From the NCBI GenBank assembly GCA_020747015.1, contig JAGTJM010000099.1:1-64000 (forward strand): a DNA stretch of 64,000 bases. Reading direction: 5' to 3'. The stretch comes from Pyrenochaeta sp. MPI-SDFR-AT-0127. Its lineage: Eukaryota; Ascomycota; Dothideomycetes; Pleosporales; Cucurbitariaceae. Position numbers and translations under genes: made by a program. Shown here one piece after another: positions 57,296 to 64,000 of the stretch (position 1 is the first letter of the stretch; each line of letters begins with the position of its first letter). The notes beneath the pieces are model-generated. The model was not told the DNA's origin. It saw only the letters and a list, made by a program, of their open reading frames with translations, and did not search any database.

Positions 57296-59722
57296 GGTCA
57301 GAATTCGATGCTGGAGTAAAGGACCGGAGAAGCGACGCCGGAGAATATATAAAACTACTCAAAGCTGCGGGGATTCTCGACTTCAAGAACATCGTATAGT
57401 GTAAATGGTGGCGGGGATCTGGGCCCTCCAGCTGCATGAATGCGCTAGCCGCTTCAGGCAGGAAGGCAATGTGGGACACCTGCAACTGGCTGGGCTGCAG
57501 CATGAGGCTGAAGGACGGGAAAACTACTTGAAAAATTCACGGTACTTACTTGGAAACTTGTCTTGATGTTGCAATTGCTTCAACGATTGCGTTACATTAT
57601 CGCACAAAGACTGAGCAGTCGGTATTGTTTGTATATACATCCGCTTGCGGACCCCAATTGGGCTTACACCCACAGGAGGGTGCCTGACTCTAGGGCCTCC
57701 CACGAGAACGCCTTGGTGTCCCATTCGAGGGTTTGTTTTGGTCGTTTTGTTTCCCGAGACAGGTACAACTCAGCCCCCGGGGCACAGCATTGGTGCCTAT
57801 CACACTCCATGATTGGTAGCGCGGCTACATGCCGAACAGAGGGCCATGATGAAGTGAGACGATAAAGGTCCGACCATGTCTGAGATGCAGGAATACGGCG
57901 CCCCGAGTTGGCACGCTGGAAGATTTCGATTCGAGGCACAGCCCTACCTCCCAAACTGTCAAGTCTCGCGGGACAGGGCGCGAGTAAGTGAACGCTCACG
58001 GGACCAAGACCATGGACGAGGATCCAGGCATTGTGTAGTTTGGTTGCCGGATTGTACTACTGACATTCGGTCCGTTTGCTGTAGTCGAGACTGGGGCCAC
58101 TGACATGTCGCAAACGGAACGGGGTTTCGCGTCACGGCCGCACAAAGGCCTAGGGATATATCCGCGCTCCAGAATAGTTGATGCGCATGGCGTTTCCTGA
58201 TGCTGAGCGCAGCGGTTATGGCGCCGGTTCGGCATGCATTATGCGATTGTGCAGCGGATAGTGAACGCTCAGAGCGTTTCCCCCAACGCGTGGGGTTTAC
58301 AAATCTGGAGTCTAGCCACATTGAGACATGACACCTACCAAACAGTCGCCGTCCCCACATGCCAGTGCATTGACAACTACTCGTTTCAAACGCTCGATGT
58401 CATTGGAACAAATTAGGCTCATGATGAAATGTCAAGACAGAGATGCTACAACTGCAGCTACGCATGGTGGCTGTGAGGTATCACAAAGGCCACTTTGTCC
58501 CTCACGCATGTCTCAAAATAAACACGAAGAAGCCAACATGGCCTTCTTAGCTGCTTCATATATACAGACTATGCCACCCCCGCATTTTCCTCTCCACATA
58601 TACCAGTTCTGTTCTCAAACAGATCCTTTCTATACATCGGGTCTGATTTTTCTCTCACATCATGGGCAAGGAATCTTCTTTCCGCATTTGCATTGCTGTG
58701 CTCCTAGCTATACAGGCAGCTTGTTGGGCCTTGACCCTTCTCGACTTGTTCAGCCCCGGCAAGTCGCGAGCCCTGTTACGTACTGTCTTCGACATGGTAT
58801 CGCGGGTGACTTCGAGGAGATCTTCTGGGGTTCTGTCGTATAGAGATATCCGTGGCTTGATCTGAGACAAGAAGAGGACATGGAAAGAGGATCAACAACA
58901 TAGCTATCGACTGATAGCAGGTAGCCCGAACACGTATAAATCAAGCCAGCAAGGGAAATCGCCCAAAGCAACACTTGGGTCCCGATATCGAAGGCGTACA
59001 GCCACTGCTATAACCGCGCGTCGATGGAGTAGTGATGGCTGGTCAGAACACCTGTCCGAGTAGCTGCGAACCGAAGTGGGGATTGTAAAGAAGCGGCATC
59101 TCTACATTACGAAGAGAGATGGACAAAGACGCCATATCACTCAATGCAGTCTGATGTGGGTCATGACGAAAGATGACGCGTGACCGAAAGGGAACCAAAT
59201 GTACAGAAGCTATTGTCAAACATGTCAACCAACTTGTATATACATAGTATGGTCTCCGAAGAACAATTGAGATGGCTATAAATGAGGACATATTCGAGCT
59301 ACCTCTGGCGTTATGAGCTTGATATGATGCTTTCTGTAATGTCCATCCTCCGCCTACTTATTTGTTCGCATGACAACCCAACGTCTGCACTTCATGCATG
59401 CTAAAATGGACAATCTCCAAGCCTGCTTGCGATCCCTGAATCCTCTTGCTTCTCTCATATAAACACTCCCCGCGGGCCCTTCTCTTGGGTCCGCTTCACT
59501 CAAATGCCATGCCAATCAATCTGATGAACAAGATTCCAGTATCCACACAATAAAATGTTGAACAAGCATGACTGGGATCAATAAGACCATAGCGATTGTT
59601 GCCAATAGAAGAAAAAGGCCTCCAATTAAGTGCGCCATCGCTTCCCTACGCCGCTATTAACGCCCTGAAGGTAATGCAAGATAAAAGCTAAGAAATGCGG
59701 TGTATGTGAAGTATAGGAAAGA
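57296..59722. other. Gene-poor region of 2.4 kb
   Basis: Contains the promoter of the AIM6-like gene and the 3' UTR of SIP5. Only one small ORF (58662-58865) has any protein-like character. No transposon ends, tRNA or strong repeats seen. Confidence 0.5.
58662..58865 (+). CDS. Possible small membrane or secreted peptide
   Basis: A 67-codon frame starting ATG (context ATCATGGGC). It has a hydrophobic segment at residues 9-28 (CIAVLLAIQAACWALTLLDL) and a basic C-terminal half. That resembles a membrane anchor or uncleaved signal. No homologue is recognised and chance is quite possible. Confidence 0.22.
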   Translation: MGKESSFRICIAVLLAIQAACWALTLLDLFSPGKSRALLRTVFDMVSRVTSRRSSGVLSYRDIRGLI

Positions 59723-62369
59723 TTACTGGGTAGGATGATGGTGACTTATCCTGTCTACCATGCTGATATCCCCAATATGTTTCTGGTCAAAAGAGTGATT
59801 GTGCGAGACGACCTCGACACGTGGGGCAGGGCTGATCTCATCATCGTTATCATTTGACTCGGCCGAGGCTGGAGATGGTCGATCAGGCTTGAGGGTCATC
59901 ACGCTCTCGCCTAGAGGTTCGGAAGCCTGCAAGTCAGGAACCGTAGATGGTCCTGTGGTGTTCCCATTGGTAGAAGCTTTCTTCGAGATGTCTGATTTCT
60001 TTTCTGCAACGTCTTCAATGTACTGAGGATCATTCTCATTCTTGTTCTCCTCAGGCGTGATTGCCTCAGCAAGGCTCTGGAAATTGAACATGGGCTCCGT
60101 GCTGGGCGTGCCTTGCGGCGGCGTCTCTCCTTGACTCAAGCTAACACCTGAAGTATTCGGACTTGGCCCATAGGCTGAGCCAGGCGCAAGATTGTTTTGG
60201 CTGTCTTGACGTAGCGAGTTCTGATAAGACTCGGCGAATGATGAGGCTGATGACGAAGCATTGGAAAGGTTGCGCAGAGCAGAGCGATGTGACGGTTGCT
60301 CATTAAAGGGATCGAAGGGCGCTAGGTTTCCAGAGTTGGAGGCTTCACGTTGTATCTGCGCACGACTATCCTCAAGGTGCTTCTGCGGTCCGTCTTTTGA
60401 GCTTGACGAACTGACGGTCGAAGTCGGCTCGTTGGGGTTGGAATCAGGAGAGGCACCAGCTCGATCAACTGCTTTTCCTTTTCCTTGGGCGGAGGAACTG
60501 CCTGCTTCCGAATCATCGAGCCCATCAATTTCAATAGGATGGAAGCCACTTCCAATATTGCGCTGCGCTTTCGCTACTTTCTTGTTCTCTTTAGCCTTTT
60601 TCTTGACTTCTTTCTTGGCTTCTTTGGCAGCATCCTTTTCTTCCTTTCTCTTGCGTTCTTCTTCCGCTGCAAGACTCAAACGGATGGCTTCCATCATCAT
60701 GAGCTCTTCGAGATCGTCCAGTCTGTTGCCGCGTCGCGAGCTTATGCGACCAGGGAACAAATCGCCTGAGCCTTCGGTTGTGCGGCCTGAAGATGCTTCG
60801 CCTTCCCGCCGCGGCGTCCCATGGCCACTGCTGCCAGCGCTGTCACTGCTAAACATGGTTCGTCTCCGTCTGCCTAGGCCAAAACGACTTTCCTGTTGTT
60901 GGATGTTGCCCATCATATAGGCAGCATTGTGCAGAGCCGTAGCAGCGGCGGCCCGTCGCAAGGCATGTGACTTGGCATCAGCCAGCTTCTTGGCCCAGTC
61001 AGGTCGTACCATGTCTGTAGTGATGACTGTCTTGTCTGTTACTGCGAGCGATGTGGCTCTCCTGCGCCCGGGTGAGGCGATGCTCGGTGAGTTCAAGGAC
61101 GATGTAGACGACATTGCAGAAGCTGCACTGCCCAACGGGTTTTGGCCGTGGCCGTTGAAGACCAATCCTCGCCTGAAAGGTGGTGGCTCATAGGTAACTC
61201 CAAATTCTGGCTGTACACAAAACGGACAAGCTGCAGGCTCGGACACTAGCTGTATCTCTTCCTGGGGTTCAGGAGATGGGCTTTCAGCATCTCCATGATG
61301 CTCAGGCGGGTGCGGGTCCGGTCTTTTGATTTGTACAAAGCACTCGGAGCATATTGGTTGATCACAACATCTTGTCTTATTGAGATGTGGCGGGTAAAAC
61401 ATGAAGCAGATTGGGCACTCTGAAGCATTTTTGTAGAGAAAAGCCTCTACTCGCTGGCCATTGACGTAAGGGTCCTTTGGAAGTTGGAGTTCTTGTGGGG
61501 TCACTTCTGTCTGCGAAGCATTGCGAGAGCCCGTCGCGAGTGAAGCTAAAGTCTTGGCGCGGCCTCGAAAAAAGGGCGATGAGGATGAGTTTGTGGCCAG
61601 TGGAGAGGCAGGCGAGGGAAGTGAGAATGTGGGATGTGATGGAGACAGAGTGCTCGACCGGTCTGAGTTTGTAGACATTGAGCGCGAGCCGATAGGAACT
61701 GTCAGATTGATCAAGTTGGGTTCTGAGCTGCGAGGATTCCATGCTGGGCTGAGATGACGGTTCGGTTGTGGCGGTTCTTCCGGTGGGATATCGTCTGGTG
61801 CCGGCAGAGGAAGACCGTTTACTACCGCCACGAGCTGATGCTCGGTCCAGGTATCTTCATGGTCGTCCAAGCCTTTCCAAAACGGAGCCAGTCGTCGCTC
61901 AATCTACAAAGGTGTCAATGATGGGGAGCATTTCTGGGTACTAATCAGTACATACCTGCAATTGCCGCACAGTTGGCTTGCTGAAGTCCTCTGGCCCAGT
62001 GTAAACACCGAGAGTAACCAAAAAGCCTCCATCAACGCCTTCCTCACGGATGCTTCTTTCTCGTTCTTGCGCCCTGAGTACGCGCTCCTTTTCCAGCTTA
62101 CGGGCCTCGCGCTCAGCCTTGGTCTCTCGCCGTGGTTCTAAGGCGGGGTCACGCTCTGCAGTCTCTCCTCCTCCTCCTCTGATGTTCAGGAAAGACAAAT
62201 CATGTCTGCTCCCTCTGCCACTCCTCGAGCTGTATACGCCGCTTCCTGATCTCTCGTGTGAGGGACCGGCAGGTGCAGTTGCAGTGGGCGAAGTGGGTAC
62301 TTGGGCACTTGATCGCCGCGTATGGCCTCTGGAGGCGGGTCGCGACTCTTTTCCCTGGGTGTTGCCCAT
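59723..62369 (-). CDS. SIP5: SNF1-interacting protein Sip5 homologue
   Basis: Two exons: 62369-61956 and 61903-59723, giving 864 aa; the 52-nt intron starts GTATGT and joins RQLQ to IERRLAPFW. The start is the ATG of MGNTQGKES, an N-myristoylation sequence; an in-frame upstream ATG (62408) would bury it. A Lys/Glu/Arg helix (KAEREARKLEKERVLRAQER) is followed by GGFLVTLGVYTGPEDF and the zinc region at about 290-365: CPICFMFYPPHLNKTRCC, CSECFVQIKRPDP, ACPFC. The rest is Ser-rich with a Lys-rich coiled stretch (KEAKKEVKKKAKENKKVAKA). Yeast Sip5 binds Snf1 and the Reg1/Glc7 phosphatase in glucose signalling; transfer of that role is inference. Confidence 0.92.
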
Positions 62370-63397
62370 GGTGAGAAGAAGGGAGGGGAGGGGAGGATCG
62401 GGTTGCAAGTCGGGAAGCGGGACGTGCCGGGGTAATTATGAAGTGGGTGGTCGATGCCCAAGGAGATGAATCCAGAGTCTCGAGGTCTGTGCGAGTCGGG
62501 ACGAGGTCAGGTCAAGGCGAGTGTCTAGCGAATGGATGGTGGTGAGGGTTCTGGCGGAGATAGCGGGTGTCACAAGGACATTGATGCTATGCAGCCCTGC
62601 GAAACCTGACGGTTGGTGGCTCTTTCCCGTGTTTGTGTGTGTCAAGGAACGCGACCGACAAGATGTGGCAGTCGCGGACGACAGAAGGGGCGCATGAGCA
62701 GGTGCAGCAAGGCGCGATTTGTGGGTGCACACCAAGAGGAAGACGGCGACAGCGACAGCGACAGCGATGGCTACGGCTCCGGCTACGGCTGTGTCGACGC
62801 GGGAAACCTGAATGATGTCGTTCGCTTGGCACCGGCAGGGTGACGATGGCAAACGACTTGCGTACTGTTTGTTAGGGCCGAATGGGCGGGGTGTGGATCT
62901 CGAATTTCAGAGCAACCCGCCTCACATGTCAGCTCAGCATTCACAGCATGTTTCTTGCCAGCTGAAGAGCGGACGCAGCGGACGCGGCGGCATCAAGACA
63001 TGTGTTAGACAAAGCGCGGACGCGGGCGGCTTTGTGATGCAGCCCACGCTTAGATGCTGGAGCTTATGCCGCTTGGCCTCAGCCTCCACGATGTCAGGAA
63101 CGAGTGCACACGCAAACCCCCAGTCTAGATTTCATCATGGCGCCGACTTGGGGGGCAATTTGAGCCTGCCAACTTGTCGCCTTTGGGCCGGCACGGTGAT
63201 CCGCTGCTAGAGCGGAAGGTTGGGCGACGCGCGCTCGACCACCACTGCCCCCCACTTGACCGCGGGGCTCCGGGCACAACAAGTGGACAATGACACGGTT
63301 CTACATCCTGCTTTTCTTGCGACTAGACAAACTACCCTGCCACTTGGCTCCTTTGTCTACACTCCACTTCCATCTGCTCGCATTGTGCGCCTCATAT
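62370..63397. other. Intergenic about 1 kb, no supported gene
   Basis: Promoter of SIP5 at left and 3' flank of the epimerase at right. It includes short repeats of GACAGC and GGCTACGGCTCC near 62745-62790. No family match in any frame. Confidence 0.5.
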
Positions 63398-64000
63398 TTA
63401 GATTGTCCCAAACGTCCATGCTGCCTCCCAGTGGTACTTGTCTCCCGGCCCAAAGATCTGCTTATCCAGACGACCCCACTCGGGACTGTTCAACAATGTT
63501 AGCTGAAAATCGACCAAACATCTCAGGTGACCTACTGGTTGATACCGTCAACGTAATCCTGGGCCTCGATAGCAATGCAGCCATCTCGTGGAATAAACTT
63601 GTCCTGGCCTGGAGCGCCTTGCGCGCTCTTGATCTCGGCCTTGCCATCGTTCCAATTGCAGGTATACAGAACAACAGCGTCCTGGTCTGTAGTCATAGCA
63701 GCCTTGATGCCGCTCCATTCGCTGCTTAGAGTAAGGACCGTCTTGCGCTTGTCCCGCTTGTCGTTGAATGCCCAATTGCCATTGTAGCCGTGGCAGCCGT
63801 TACCGCAGTGGTTCTCGAATCCAGCATTGCCTGAAGCAAAGCCGAGCTGGTGCGGTGCCGACCAAAAGTCGTCAATCGCACCTTTGGCCACCTTTGTAAT
63901 CACTCCCGTTGGCAAAGCGTTGCCATCAGCTTCCAAAACGCGCCTGGCTTCGGGCATGTACAGAGTGTGGTTCCAAATGGTTCGGTTGTTGTCAGGTCGA
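63398..64000 (-). CDS. Aldose 1-epimerase (galactose mutarotase-like), 3' part only
   Basis: The 5' end lies beyond the window. Visible exons are 64000-63536 and 63485-63398, encoding the last 184 aa. The 50-nt intron starts GTAGGT, has a GCTAAC branch site and ends GAACAG; it turns DGIN into DGINHPEWGR, followed by KQIFGPGDKYHWEA, a normal family end. Without splicing the frame stops at once. The catalytic Glu fits the E of IAIEAQDYVDGIN. Paired cysteines (HCGNGCHGYNGNW) suggest a secreted enzyme. It would interconvert alpha and beta anomers of an aldose; the exact sugar is unknown. Confidence 0.88.

Noticed and set aside
63532..63534. Truncated aldose 1-epimerase
   Set aside because: The apparent stop is inside a 50-nt intron; the next exon supplies the normal C-terminus.
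1..64000. tRNA, rRNA or CRISPR arrays
   Set aside because: I looked for tRNA B-box sequences, rRNA-like blocks and spaced direct repeats by eye and saw none; a tRNAscan-SE and Infernal run would be decisive.

Overview
The window is chromosomal DNA of a filamentous ascomycete (Pezizomycotina; the gene set would fit a Dothideomycete such as Pleosporales, but that rank is inference). Evidence: many spliceosomal genes with 48-112 nt introns that start GTAAGT/GTATGT and carry CTAAC/CTGAC-like branch sites; fungal-specific families (HET domain, DUF7918, Sip5, AIM6, a DUF7923-like protein); and LTR retrotransposons decayed by C-to-T changes typical of repeat-induced point mutation (RIP).

Positions 1-9200 are an accessory, repeat-rich end. 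A Copia element (78-5388, minus strand) has 217-bp LTRs, a perfect GTCTT target duplication and a stop-riddled gag-pol. TA-rich RIP-like DNA follows (5394-5600 and 7440-8050), with one intact gene between the two blocks (6084-7370, possible DUF3990-like fold). A solo LTR lies at 8056-8353 with an ATAAC duplication.

Positions 9210-37043 are mostly housekeeping: an APH/AIM9-like kinase, a small unknown gene, a five-exon DUF7923-like gene, a Cdc15/Imp2-type F-BAR-SH3 protein, NOT1 (CCR4-NOT scaffold), two tandem paralogous protein kinases, an unknown basic protein, ILV2 (acetolactate synthase) and a TRAPPC12-like TPR protein. Positions 37691-50356 hold a DUF7918 protein, an SR140/U2SURP-like splicing factor, a conserved unknown, a HAD hydrolase, DPM1, a disordered hypothetical protein and an MscS channel with an EF-hand. 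Positions 50357-64000 are sparser: a HET-domain gene, an AIM6-like phosphodiesterase, SIP5, and the 3' end of an aldose 1-epimerase that runs off the window.

There is no operon-like or biosynthetic cluster. Several neighbours share short divergent promoters: SR140-like/unknown (232 bp) and HAD/DPM1 (153 bp). Exon structures were worked out by hand from splice signals, frame continuity and family conservation. I found no tRNA, rRNA or CRISPR array.
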